Below are positions 52,169 to 61,821 of a stretch of 64,000 nucleotides of DNA, one piece after another. Source of the DNA: BRH-c25 sp012519325. GTDB lineage: Bacteria; Bacillota; Clostridia; Lutisporales; Lutisporaceae. The translations under genes were made by a program, and so were the position numbers. The stretch's first letter is position 1. Each line of letters opens with the position of its first letter. The DNA is taken from contig JBMNHZ010000006.1 of assembly GCA_050950645.1 (NCBI GenBank), positions 1 through 64,000 on the forward strand. Direction: 5' to 3'. Under the pieces are notes generated by a model that was not told the DNA's origin, did not search any database, and saw nothing but the letters and a program-made list of their open reading frames with translations.

Positions 52169-53236
52169 ATGAGAAAGATATTGGTCGATAAAGTAAAGGA
52201 AGGAATGGTTCTTGGCAGGACTTTGTACAGCAGTGAAGGCAATGTATTGCTGAATGCCGGTATCATACTGAAGAGCTCTTATATAGCAAAGTTCAAAGAC
52301 TTAGGAATAAGAGAAGTGTATGTGGAAGATGAAATAAGCCGTGATATAGTACTTAAGGATGTTATTACGGAAGAAACGAGATTTGAAGCAAGAGTGAACA
52401 TAAAAAATGCGATGGACAGCATCAGATATGGAAACTCTCTTGACGTAAAGCCCATCAGGGACAGCGTGTGCAAAATGATTGATGAGCTGATGGATGTCAA
52501 GGATACTATGGTCAACCTGCAGGATTTGAAGAGCAATGACCAGTATACCTTCAGCCACAGCGTGAATGTATGCGTATTATCACTGATTACGGGCATATCC
52601 ATGAAATATGATGAGGAGAAGCTCAAAGAGATTGGGATAGGTGCAATGCTTCACGATGTGGGAAAGATAAAGATACCCCAAGAGATACTGAACAAGCCCG
52701 GCAGTCTTACAAAAAAGGAATTCGACATTGTCAAAAAGCATACAAGCTATGGCTATGAACTGCTGAAGAAAAGCAAGATGCTGAGTACCTATGCAAGCTA
52801 TATAGCATTAACTCACCATGAGCGGTTTGACGGGGAGGGTTATCCCCTGGGACTCAGGGGAGAGGAAATACACGAGTTTGCCAGGATAGTGTCTGTTGCT
52901 GATGTATATGACGCTATTACCTCCGACAGAATATACAAGAAAAGGATTAATATAAATGAAGCTGTTGAATACTTAATCGGAATGGGCGGCCACCAATTTG
53001 ACTATAATATTGTAAGAAATTTTATTGAGCATATAACCATATACCCGCCGGGAACCTGCGTGCTTTTGAATAACGGGGAGAAGGCCATAGTAGTGGATGT
53101 GAACAAGAAATATCCGAACAGGCCGATAATAAGAATACTTATGGATAAGGAAGGACAGATACCCAAAGAACCTGTGGAGATAGATCTTACCAAGAACAAT
53201 ACGCTTCTTATAAGCGATATAATAGATGATATATAA
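52169..53236 (+). CDS. HD-GYP domain c-di-GMP phosphodiesterase
   Basis: A 355-residue protein from ATG 52169 (AAGGAG upstream). The N part (about 1-110) has no named domain; the HD-GYP part carries H-D-V-G-K, the paired H-H-E-R-F-D-G-E-G-Y-P and D-A-I-T-S-D-R. It should hydrolyse cyclic di-GMP to lower its level, influencing motility or surface life. There is no cyclase or response-regulator domain attached. It precedes glcK on the same strand. Confidence 0.88.
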   Translation: MRKILVDKVKEGMVLGRTLYSSEGNVLLNAGIILKSSYIAKFKDLGIREVYVEDEISRDIVLKDVITEETRFEARVNIKNAMDSIRYGNSLDVKPIRDSVCKMIDELMDVKDTMVNLQDLKSNDQYTFSHSVNVCVLSLITGISMKYDEEKLKEIGIGAMLHDVGKIKIPQEILNKPGSLTKKEFDIVKKHTSYGYELLKKSKMLSTYASYIALTHHERFDGEGYPLGLRGEEIHEFARIVSVADVYDAITSDRIYKKRININEAVEYLIGMGGHQFDYNIVRNFIEHITIYPPGTCVLLNNGEKAIVVDVNKKYPNRPIIRILMDKEGQIPKEPVEIDLTKNNTLLISDIIDDI

Positions 53237-53278
53237 AATAAGGTGCAGGGCTGTAAGGTTACGAGGGAAGGTGCGGCA

Positions 53279-54262
53279 ATGCTTGTTGGAATCGACCTGG
53301 GAGGTACTGCCATAAAGGCTGGTTTGGTGGACAGGGATGGGAGAATACTTTTGCAGTCTTCCATAGCCACTAATGCGGGCAGAGATTACAGGCTGATAAT
53401 TGAAGATATGCAGAAGCAGGTGGAGAAGCTTATAAAAGACAAAGGAATAAGCATAGATGATATAGAATCCATAGGCATCGGAGCACCAGGCCTGATGAAT
53501 GACAGAAGCGGATATGTCATATATTGTACTAATCTTTTCTGGGAAAACGTCCCTTTGGGTATTATGCTCCGGGAGCATTTCAACAAACCTGTATATGTGG
53601 AAAACGATGCTAATGCTGCTGCTTTGGCTGAAAGCCTTTTCGGCTCAACAAAGGGAGCGGGAAATTCTGTGCTGATCACAATCGGAACGGGTATAGGCAG
53701 TGGAATAATTATAGATCATAAGATATACAGCGGAAGCCACTATGCAGGTGCTGAGATGGGACATATGATTGTGGGGCCCAACTTCTACAAGTGCAACTGC
53801 GGCAACACAGGCTGCCTTGAAACCTTTGCATCTGCAACTGCAATGGTAAAATATGCGGTGCACAGGCTTGAAACGGATAAAATCAAGTCAAGCATTTTGG
53901 ATAAGGCAGAGGGCGATACGGAAAACATCAATGCCAGGATAATTTTTGATGCGGCGAAGGAAGGGGATCAGCTTGGTATTGAGACTGTAGACAGGATGAT
54001 AAAGTATCTTTCCATAGGTATAATAAATGTATTCAACATCCTTGATCCGGAAATAATCGTGATAGGCGGCGGGGTATCAAAGGCTGGAGATTATCTTTTG
54101 GATAAGCTGAAGGAGGAAGTCGGCAAAATGCTGTTCACATCCGGAATCAAATATGGCGATATAGTATTGGCGCAGCTGGGAAATGAAGCAGGATTGCTGG
54201 GTGCGGCTTTTATTGGGGTTAACAGGAACCGGACAAACAAAGGAGGCTGTGAAAATGCTTAA
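53279..54262 (+). CDS. glcK: Glucokinase, ROK family
   Basis: A 327-residue sugar kinase: phosphate motif G-I-D-L-G-G-T (about 5-11), catalytic Asp in V-E-N-D-A-N-A-A, and the ROK zinc motif C-N-C-G-N-T-G-C-L-E-T. It phosphorylates glucose with ATP at the entry of glycolysis. The start is ATG 53279 (AGGGAAGG upstream); the longer frame is not family-like. The pgi gene overlaps its end by 8 bases, giving a direct glucose to fructose-6-phosphate unit. Confidence 0.92.
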   Translation: MLVGIDLGGTAIKAGLVDRDGRILLQSSIATNAGRDYRLIIEDMQKQVEKLIKDKGISIDDIESIGIGAPGLMNDRSGYVIYCTNLFWENVPLGIMLREHFNKPVYVENDANAAALAESLFGSTKGAGNSVLITIGTGIGSGIIIDHKIYSGSHYAGAEMGHMIVGPNFYKCNCGNTGCLETFASATAMVKYAVHRLETDKIKSSILDKAEGDTENINARIIFDAAKEGDQLGIETVDRMIKYLSIGIINVFNILDPEIIVIGGGVSKAGDYLLDKLKEEVGKMLFTSGIKYGDIVLAQLGNEAGLLGAAFIGVNRNRTNKGGCENA

Positions 54263-55589
54263 ATTCGATTACTCAAATTCCATGGTTAAGGATAAGGAAT
54301 TATCTTACTTAAGAGAATATGTGAAGTCTGCCCATAACATGCTCCATGAAAAGACAGGAGCAGGAAATGACTTTCTTGGTTGGGTGGACTATCCTGAAAA
54401 ATATGACAAGGATGAAATTGAAAGAATCATAAATGCTGCCGAAAGGATTAAAGATTCCTCAGAGGTATTTCTGATAATAGGAATAGGGGGCTCCTACCTT
54501 GGAGCAAGGGCTGCCGTAGAGCAATTGGGGCATTCATTTCATAATCTGCTTCCGAAAGATAAAAGAAAGGCACCTGAGATATATTTTCTAGGAAATAATA
54601 TTAGCGGGACATACTTAAAGGAGCTTATGGAGGTTATAGAGGGAAAAAGCATAAGTGCCTGTGTTGTCTCAAAGTCGGGGACGACCATGGAGCCTGCTAT
54701 TGCCTTCCGGTTCGTAAAGAGATACCTGGAGGCGAAATACGGAAAGCGGTCTGCTGCTGAAAGGATATATGCCGTTACCGATGCTTCCAGGGGCGCACTT
54801 AGAAAGCTTGCTGATGCAGAAGGATATGAGTCTTTTGTAATAGCTGATGATATAGGGGGCAGGTACTCGGTGCTGACTTCCGTTGGGCTTCTCCCCATAG
54901 CAGCGGCAGGAATTGATATAAGAAGCATTCTTGAAGGTGCAAGGGATGCCTGGGAAGAATATCTGGAACCGGAGCTGGAAAAAAACCAGTGCTACCAGTA
55001 TGCGGCGGTAAGGCGGATACTTGCCGGAAAGGGGAAGTCTATTGAAGTCCTGATAAGCTATGAACCTTCCTTGCAGTTTTTTGCCGAGTGGTGGAAGCAG
55101 CTATTCGGCGAAAGCGAAGGAAAGGATGGAAAGGGAGTATTCCCGGCTTCAATGAGCTTTTCCACTGATTTGCATTCTCTGGGACAGTTTCTTCAGGATG
55201 GGGCCAGAAATATGTTTGAGACCGTTATTAATGTAAAAAAGCCCAGATGTGAAGTGGAGATAATAAACGATGAGGAAAATCTTGACGGCCTGAACTTCTT
55301 AAGCGGGAAATCAATGGACTTCGTAAACAAAAAGGCGTTTCAGGGTACCATGCTTGCCCATAAGGACGGAGGAGTCCCGATAAATGTACTCAATATCCCG
55401 GAAATCAGCGGGTATTATTTTGGGAAAATGGTATATTTCTTTGAAAAGGCTTGCGGATTAAGCGGATATCTGCTTGGCGTAAACCCCTTTGATCAGCCGG
55501 GGGTTGAGGAATATAAGAAAAACATGTTTGCGCTTTTGGGGAAGAAAGGCTATGAGGAATTAGGAGAAAAGCTTGGTAACAGACTATAG
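54255..55589 (+). CDS. pgi: Glucose-6-phosphate isomerase
   Basis: A 444-residue isomerase that converts glucose-6-phosphate to fructose-6-phosphate. G-I-G-G-S-Y-L-G-A-R-A is near residues 75-85, S-K-S-G-T-T near 140 and the C-terminal Q-P-G-V-E with Lys downstream are in place. ATG 54255 (AGGAGG upstream) lies inside glcK, so they are coupled. dnaE follows 13 bases on. Confidence 0.95.
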   Translation: MLKFDYSNSMVKDKELSYLREYVKSAHNMLHEKTGAGNDFLGWVDYPEKYDKDEIERIINAAERIKDSSEVFLIIGIGGSYLGARAAVEQLGHSFHNLLPKDKRKAPEIYFLGNNISGTYLKELMEVIEGKSISACVVSKSGTTMEPAIAFRFVKRYLEAKYGKRSAAERIYAVTDASRGALRKLADAEGYESFVIADDIGGRYSVLTSVGLLPIAAAGIDIRSILEGARDAWEEYLEPELEKNQCYQYAAVRRILAGKGKSIEVLISYEPSLQFFAEWWKQLFGESEGKDGKGVFPASMSFSTDLHSLGQFLQDGARNMFETVINVKKPRCEVEIINDEENLDGLNFLSGKSMDFVNKKAFQGTMLAHKDGGVPINVLNIPEISGYYFGKMVYFFEKACGLSGYLLGVNPFDQPGVEEYKKNMFALLGKKGYEELGEKLGNRL

Positions 55590-55602
55590 GGGAGAAATAT
55601 TT

Positions 55603-58600
55603 ATGAATAACTTTGTGCATCTTCACGTGCATTCGGAATACAGCCTGCTGGATGGAGCAGGCAGGGTTGAGAAGCTTGTGGCCAGAGCCAGTGAGCTGGG
55701 TATGAAATCAATAGCCATAACCGACCATGGTGTCATGTATGGCGTGGTGGAGTTTTACAAGCAGGCAAAAAATTACGGAATAAAACCGTTAATCGGCTGT
55801 GAAGTATATGTGGCGGCAAGAACCATGAAAGACAGGGATCCGAAGCTGGACAGCAGCCAGTACCATCTTGTGCTTCTGGCAAAAAATGAAGAAGGCTACA
55901 ATAATCTTATCAAACTGGTGTCCATGGGCTTTACGGAGGGTTTTTACTATAAGCCGAGAGTGGATATGGAATTGCTTCGAAAGTATTCCAAAGGGCTGGT
56001 TGCATTGAGTGCATGCCTTGCGGGAGTGATACCAAGCCGTATAATTGACGGAAACTATGAGGCTGCTAAGCAGGCGGCATTGTCATATAATGAAATATTC
56101 GGACAGGGGAATTTCTATCTTGAGCTTCAGGATCACGGGATAAAGGAGCAGTCCCTGGTAAACCAGGAGGTCGTAAGATTGTCCCGGGAGACGGGGATAC
56201 CTTTAGTTGCTACAAATGACGTGCACTATGTGGATAAGGAAGATGCCGCGGCTCAGGATATTTTACTTTGCATTCAAACGGGGAAAAGCATACTTGAGGA
56301 GGACAGGCTTAAATTTCAGGGGCAGGAGTTCTATTTAAAGTCTTCGGAGGAGATGTACGAGCTTTTCAAATATGCTCCCGATGCCCTAGAAAATACTGCA
56401 AAAATTGCGGAAATGTGCAGCCTGGAATTTACCTTTGGACAGGTGCATCTTCCGGCCTTTGACGTTCCTGAAGGCTATACCTCGGATACCTATATAAGAA
56501 AGCTCTGTTATGACGGTTTGGCGAAAAGGTATGCAGAGCTGACGGATGAGCTTAAAGAAAGGGCGGAATATGAGCTGTCGGTAATAACCAGAATGGGATA
56601 TGCGGATTACTATCTTATTGTCTGGGATTACGTTAAGTTTGCCAGGGACAACGGGATAATGGTAGGGCCCGGAAGGGGCTCAGGGGCAGGAAGCCTTGTT
56701 GCATACTGCCTAGGAATAACCAATATAGACCCGATAAAATACAATCTTATATTTGAAAGATTCTTAAACCCTGAGAGGATAAGCATGCCGGATTTTGACG
56801 TGGACTTTTGCTACGAGAGGCGGCAGGAGGTCATTGACTATGTTGTGTCAAAGTACGGCAAAGACAGGGTGGCTCAGATAATTACCTTTGGCACCATGGC
56901 TGCAAGAGCCGCCATAAGAGACGTAGGCAGGGCATTGAACATCCCTTATGCCCAGGTAGACATGATTGCCAAGAAAATCCCCTTTGAGATCGGAATGACA
57001 ATTGAAAAGGCATTGGGAACCAATCCGGAGCTTAAAGAGATTTATAACGGAGATGAAACGGCAAAGCAGCTTATAGATATGTCAAGGGCTGTGGAGGGTA
57101 TGCCACGTCATAGTTCCACCCATGCGGCGGGAGTAGTAATATCCAGGGAAGCCGTAACCGAGTATGTTCCTCTTCAGATGAACGAGGATGTAGTAACAAC
57201 ACAGTTCACCATGGGTACTCTTGAAGAGCTGGGGCTTTTGAAAATGGACTTTCTGGGGCTCAGGACCCTGACAGTGATAAGGGATACCCTGGAGCTGATA
57301 AGAGAAAAGGGAATAGAAGCCCCTGACATGGACAACATGGATTATGATGACCCCAATGTATACAAAATGATATCCCAGGGAGAAACATACGGAGTATTCC
57401 AGCTGGAAAGCGGAGGAATGACCCAGTGCTTCAAGGAGCTGAAGCCGAATTGCCTGGAGGATATAATAGCGGGAATTTCCCTGTACAGGCCGGGAGCAAT
57501 GGATCAGATTCCGAAATATATTAGAAATAAGAACAATCCAGAAAAGATTCAATATATGCATCCCTCCCTTGAGCATATTCTGAATGTCACTTATGGATGT
57601 ATAGTGTACCAGGAGCAGGTAATGCAGATAGTAAGAGACCTGGGCGGCTATTCCATGGGCAGGTCCGACCTGGTGAGAAGGGCCATGGGGAAAAAGAAAG
57701 CCGATGTTATGGCAAAGGAAAGGGAAAATTTCATCAACGGTATAGTTGACGAAGCAGGGAATGTTGTGGTTGCAGGCTGTGTCAGAAATGGAATACCTGC
57801 AGATATTGCAGCGGATATTTTTGATGAGGTGGCCAAGTTTGCCGGCTACGGCTTTAACAAATCCCATGCGGCTGCATATGCCATAATAGCTTATCAGACG
57901 GCATGGCTCAAATACTATTATCCTGTGGAGTTTTCGGCGGCGCTGATAACAAGTGTTATGGGAAACAGCAAGAAGGTAGCGGAATATATACAGCACTGCA
58001 AAAACATAGGTATTGAAGTGCTTCCGCCCGATGTGAACGAAAGCAGCGTAAGCTTTACAGTAAAAGAGAACAAGATCAGGTTCGGATTGGCAGCAGTAAA
58101 GAATGCGGGAATAAATGCGGTACAGTCCATTATCAAGGCAAGAGAGGAAAAGGGGAGATTTGAGGGACTGTATGACTTTCTTCGGAAAATGGATTACGGG
58201 ATAATCAACAAAAGAACTGTGGAAAGCCTGATAAAGTGCGGTGCCTTTGACTGCTTCGGCGTATACAGAAGCCGAATGCTGGCGGTGTATGAAAAGCTCA
58301 TGGAGAGCATACAAAACCAGAGGAAGAACAATGTTGAAGGACAGATTTCACTGTTTGATGCCCTTGATGATACGGAAGATGTAATAGGCGACATATATCC
58401 TGAAATAAATGAGTATCCTAAGAGAAGCATGCTTTCAATGGAAAAAGAGATGCTGGGGCTTTATATCAGCGGACATCCTCTTGAAGAATACAAATCGGAA
58501 CTGCAGGCATCAGTGACAATAACAACTGCAGAATTGGCCGCGGATAATGAAGATGAAGGGCAGGACTTTAAAGGGAATTTTGAATTGGGCGGAAAACAGG

Positions 58601-59085
58601 TGACCATTGGGGGCATAATTATATCTGTAAAACGAAAAACCACAAAAACAAACAATATGATGGCTTTTGTAGAATTGGAGGATTTGTTCGGCACTCTGGA
58701 AATTATAGTATTCCCCAAAGTATATGAAAAATATAAAGATCTTCTTATTCAGGATACAATAGTGCTGGTGAAGGGCAGAATAAGCCAGAAGGAAGAAGAG
58801 GATGCAAAAGTAATATGCGATTCTGTCGAGCCTTTGAAAAAGTATACGGGCAAGAAGCTTTATATAAAAATAAACACGGATCTGCAGCCGGAAATCATCA
58901 AGAAACTGAAGAAAGTACTGGTTGAATATAAAGGAGCACAGCCTGTGATTCTGGTAAATGAAGCTAATTGCAATGGAAAAGGCCGGGCGTTGGAAGCTGA
59001 CAGAAGCATTTGGGTAGAAATAAACGACAAGCTGCTGAATGACCTGAAAGAGGTTGCAGGATCAGATTGTGTGGTAGTCAAGTGA
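55603..59085 (+). CDS. dnaE: DNA polymerase III alpha subunit (DnaE type)
   Basis: A 1160-residue replicative or repair polymerase. PHP domain at the N end (H-L-H-V-H-S-E-Y-S-L-L-D-G-A), polymerase core with the catalytic aspartates in P-D-F-D-V-D-F (about residue 395) and G-P-G-R-G-S-G-A-G before it, then HhH, an OB fold near 990-1070 and the C end. Firmicutes usually hold PolC plus DnaE; PolC is not in the window. The start is ATG 55603 (GGGGAG upstream). Its coupling with pgi is by location only. Confidence 0.97.
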   Translation: MNNFVHLHVHSEYSLLDGAGRVEKLVARASELGMKSIAITDHGVMYGVVEFYKQAKNYGIKPLIGCEVYVAARTMKDRDPKLDSSQYHLVLLAKNEEGYNNLIKLVSMGFTEGFYYKPRVDMELLRKYSKGLVALSACLAGVIPSRIIDGNYEAAKQAALSYNEIFGQGNFYLELQDHGIKEQSLVNQEVVRLSRETGIPLVATNDVHYVDKEDAAAQDILLCIQTGKSILEEDRLKFQGQEFYLKSSEEMYELFKYAPDALENTAKIAEMCSLEFTFGQVHLPAFDVPEGYTSDTYIRKLCYDGLAKRYAELTDELKERAEYELSVITRMGYADYYLIVWDYVKFARDNGIMVGPGRGSGAGSLVAYCLGITNIDPIKYNLIFERFLNPERISMPDFDVDFCYERRQEVIDYVVSKYGKDRVAQIITFGTMAARAAIRDVGRALNIPYAQVDMIAKKIPFEIGMTIEKALGTNPELKEIYNGDETAKQLIDMSRAVEGMPRHSSTHAAGVVISREAVTEYVPLQMNEDVVTTQFTMGTLEELGLLKMDFLGLRTLTVIRDTLELIREKGIEAPDMDNMDYDDPNVYKMISQGETYGVFQLESGGMTQCFKELKPNCLEDIIAGISLYRPGAMDQIPKYIRNKNNPEKIQYMHPSLEHILNVTYGCIVYQEQVMQIVRDLGGYSMGRSDLVRRAMGKKKADVMAKERENFINGIVDEAGNVVVAGCVRNGIPADIAADIFDEVAKFAGYGFNKSHAAAYAIIAYQTAWLKYYYPVEFSAALITSVMGNSKKVAEYIQHCKNIGIEVLPPDVNESSVSFTVKENKIRFGLAAVKNAGINAVQSIIKAREEKGRFEGLYDFLRKMDYGIINKRTVESLIKCGAFDCFGVYRSRMLAVYEKLMESIQNQRKNNVEGQISLFDALDDTEDVIGDIYPEINEYPKRSMLSMEKEMLGLYISGHPLEEYKSELQASVTITTAELAADNEDEGQDFKGNFELGGKQVTIGGIIISVKRKTTKTNNMMAFVELEDLFGTLEIIVFPKVYEKYKDLLIQDTIVLVKGRISQKEEEDAKVICDSVEPLKKYTGKKLYIKINTDLQPEIIKKLKKVLVEYKGAQPVILVNEANCNGKGRALEADRSIWVEINDKLLNDLKEVAGSDCVVVK

Positions 59086-59201
59086 GCATAGAATAATCTT
59101 GATATTATAGAGCATTTCATTTAAAATTATTTCTAAGCAGAAAGGGTGCTCCACCTGGGAAAGGCGGACATATTGGCTTGACAATAAAGGAGGCAACAAA
59201 T

Positions 59202-59399
59202 ATGTGGACAGTTGTATATCTAGCAAAAAACAAAAAAATCGCCGAAAAGGTAAGCAAGCTGATGACTAACGAGGGAGTTCTCGTTAAGCTGCAGCCTGTA
59301 AATAAGAACATCAGTGAAGAGGATAGTTATTTTGAAATATTGGTACTTGAATCTGAGGTGGAGGAAGCACACAATATTTTGTATGAACTTGGCTATTAA
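59202..59399 (+). CDS. Small conserved protein between dnaE and pfkA
   Basis: A 65-residue protein from ATG 59202 (GGAGG before it): M-W-T-V-V-Y-L-A-K-N-K-K-I-A-E-K-V-S-K-L then E-I-L-V-L-E-S-E-V-E-E-A-H. The pattern V-V-Y-x-A-x-N-x-x-x-A-E-x-L ... E-E-A-H-x-I-L resembles the DUF2007-type small signal-transducing proteins. No function is known. Its spot between dnaE and pfkA seems to be common in clostridia; I cannot verify this here. Confidence 0.65.
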   Translation: MWTVVYLAKNKKIAEKVSKLMTNEGVLVKLQPVNKNISEEDSYFEILVLESEVEEAHNILYELGY

Positions 59400-59483
59400 T
59401 ATGGTATCAGGCACTATATTATTATTATTTTTATATTGTATTGGGACGCATTATGACCAGGCAGGACAAAAGGAGGAATGCCC

Positions 59484-60440
59484 ATGAAAAATATTGCAGT
59501 ACTTACCAGCGGAGGAGATGCACCGGGAATGAACGCCGCTATACGGGCGGTTGTCAGGATGGGCATAAACAAGGGGTTTGATGTATTCGGAGTAAGAAAG
59601 GGCTTTCTAGGGCTTATAAACGGTGATTTTAAAAAAATGGACGAAGCCTCCGTATCGGATATTATGCAAAGAGGCGGCACAATTCTGCAGACAGCAAGAA
59701 GCGAAGAGTTCAAGACGGAGGAAGGACAAAACAAGGCAGTAAAAATGGCAAAGATTTTCGATATAGATGGTTTGGTGGTCATAGGAGGCGACGGGTCTTT
59801 CACAGGAGCCAAAAAGCTTTCTGAAAAAGGTATTGCATGTATAGGCATTCCCGGAACGATTGACAATGACCTGGCTTATACCGATTATTCAATAGGCTTT
59901 GATACTGCTGTAAATAATGTGCTGGATGCCATTAACAAAATCAGAGATACATCATCCTCTCATGAAAGGGTCAGTATTATTGAAGTAATGGGAAGGAATT
60001 CGGGAGACATAGCTTTGTATGCAGGCCTGGCCGGAGGAGCGGAAAGCATAATAGTACCTGAGATGAAATTTGAACTGGATGATATCTGCAAGGTGCTGAT
60101 AGAGAGAAGAAACAAGGGTAAGCTTCACAGCATCATAATACTTGCGGAAGGAGTAGGAGATGCCAAGCAGCTGGAGCAGCAGATAATGGAGAAAGTGGAT
60201 ATTGAGGTAAGATCAACTATATTGGGGTACATCCAGAGAGGCGGGAATACGACCGCTTTTGACAGAATACTGGCAGGCAGGCTTGGCGCAAGGGCCGTGG
60301 AGCTGCTTGCCGGGGGAAAATCGGCAAGAGCGGTAGGCATAAGAGATAATAAGCTGATAGATATGGAAATAGGAGAGGCGCTAAGTATGAAAAAGAAGTT
60401 CCCCACGGAGCTTTATGAGCTGGCAGTCAAACTGCAGTAA
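59484..60440 (+). CDS. pfkA: ATP-dependent 6-phosphofructokinase
   Basis: A 318-residue phosphofructokinase: T-S-G-G-D-A-P-G-M-N-A-A at the N end, G-G-D-G-S (ATP-type, Gly after Asp), G-I-P-G-T-I-D-N-D-L (catalytic Asp). It makes fructose-1,6-bisphosphate. The start is ATG 59484 with AGGAGG seven bases upstream; ATG 59478 overlaps that site. The PPi-dependent enzyme follows, then pyk: a glycolysis block. Confidence 0.95.
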   Translation: MKNIAVLTSGGDAPGMNAAIRAVVRMGINKGFDVFGVRKGFLGLINGDFKKMDEASVSDIMQRGGTILQTARSEEFKTEEGQNKAVKMAKIFDIDGLVVIGGDGSFTGAKKLSEKGIACIGIPGTIDNDLAYTDYSIGFDTAVNNVLDAINKIRDTSSSHERVSIIEVMGRNSGDIALYAGLAGGAESIIVPEMKFELDDICKVLIERRNKGKLHSIIILAEGVGDAKQLEQQIMEKVDIEVRSTILGYIQRGGNTTAFDRILAGRLGARAVELLAGGKSARAVGIRDNKLIDMEIGEALSMKKKFPTELYELAVKLQ

Positions 60441-60548
60441 ATAACAGACGCAAGGCTTAGGTTAAAGCTGTACTCGACTGTTCTGTGTAAAGGACTGTCA
60501 AATAGCATATTATATAAACATAACAAAGTTTGAAAAGGAGAGATGAAT

Positions 60549-61820
60549 ATGTCAGCATTAAAGGGGAATTGCCTGGTGGCACAATCCGGGGGCCCAACCT
60601 CAGTAATTAATGCCAGTGCTTGCGGCGTTATACAGGAAGCTTTCAAGTCCGGTGAAATTGATAAGGTTTACGGGGCGCTTCATGGTGTGGCGGGATTGCT
60701 CAAGGAAGAGTTGATCCTGTTAAATGAAGAATCACCTGAGGAAATAGAATTGATGAAGGTAACACCTGCATCCGCCCTGGGTTCCTGCAGATATAAGCTT
60801 AAGTCAATCGAGGCAAGTGAAGAGGATTACAGAAGGATAATCGATGTATTTCAGGCACACAATATCAGGTACTTCTTTTACATAGGCGGAAATGATTCAA
60901 TGGATACGGCAAACAAGGTAAGCCAGTATGCCATGCGTGTGGGCTACGAGCTTAAATCCATAGGAGTGCCGAAGACGATAGATAATGACCTGCCTATTAC
61001 TGATCACACTCCCGGTTATGGAAGCGCTGCAAAGTTTATTGCTACTTCCATAAAGGAAGTGGGCCTTGATGCAAGGGTATATGATTATCCTACCGTGACA
61101 ATATGTGAATTGATGGGCAGGAATGCAGGCTGGCTGACTGCTTCCTCCGCTTTGGCAAAGGAATTTGAAGATGATGCTCCTCATTTTATATATTTGCCGG
61201 AGATCCCCTTTTCTTTTGAAAAATTCGGCAGGGATGTAAAATCCGCACTGGATAAATACAACTATGCGGTAATAGCCTTTTCTGAGGGTATAAAGACTGA
61301 AAACGGCAAGTACGTTTCAGAAATTGAAGACCCTAATGCAAGAAGGGACGCTTTCGGCCATGTGCAGCTGGGAGGAGCCAGCGAGGTTCTTGAACGGTAT
61401 GTTCTCGAAAACATATGCAAGAAGGTCAGAACAGTAAACTACAGCACGATTCAGAGAAGTGCCGCTCATTGGGCATCACTTACGGATAATGAAGAAAGCT
61501 ATATGTGCGGAAAAGCAGCTGTGAAGTACGCAATAGAAGGACATACGGGAAAGATGGTCGGCATGTCAAGAGGTAAAGGAAAGGAATATACCTGCGAAAC
61601 GCAGCTTATTGATCTTGATGATGTTGCAAATAAGGAAAAGAAGGTTCCGCTGGAATGGATCAATAAGGAAGGTAATTTCGTAGAGCAGCCGCTCCTGGAT
61701 TATATCAGGCCTCTGGTAATGGGTGAAGTCAAGATCCGCATGGAAAACGGAATCCCGAGGTATGCAAGACTCAATAAAAAGATGGTAGAAAAAAAGCTTG
61801 AAAAATGGGAAAAGAAATAA
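60549..61820 (+). CDS. pfp: Diphosphate-dependent phosphofructokinase
   Basis: A 423-residue enzyme of the PPi-dependent PFK group. The GGDG of the ATP enzyme is replaced by G-G-N-D-S, and P-K-T-I-D-N-D-L with Lys before T-I-D-N-D marks the PPi type. It runs glycolysis with pyrophosphate and is reversible. The start is ATG 60549 (AAAGGAG upstream). Sits between pfkA and pyk; clostridia such as C. thermocellum use PPi-PFK heavily. Confidence 0.93.
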   Translation: MSALKGNCLVAQSGGPTSVINASACGVIQEAFKSGEIDKVYGALHGVAGLLKEELILLNEESPEEIELMKVTPASALGSCRYKLKSIEASEEDYRRIIDVFQAHNIRYFFYIGGNDSMDTANKVSQYAMRVGYELKSIGVPKTIDNDLPITDHTPGYGSAAKFIATSIKEVGLDARVYDYPTVTICELMGRNAGWLTASSALAKEFEDDAPHFIYLPEIPFSFEKFGRDVKSALDKYNYAVIAFSEGIKTENGKYVSEIEDPNARRDAFGHVQLGGASEVLERYVLENICKKVRTVNYSTIQRSAAHWASLTDNEESYMCGKAAVKYAIEGHTGKMVGMSRGKGKEYTCETQLIDLDDVANKEKKVPLEWINKEGNFVEQPLLDYIRPLVMGEVKIRMENGIPRYARLNKKMVEKKLEKWEKK

Positions 61821-61821
61821 T

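Noticed and set aside
57082..58314. 410-codon frame opposite dnaE
   Set aside because: Antisense to a highly conserved polymerase, Cys/His/Tyr-rich as expected from shadow frames, no ribosome site.
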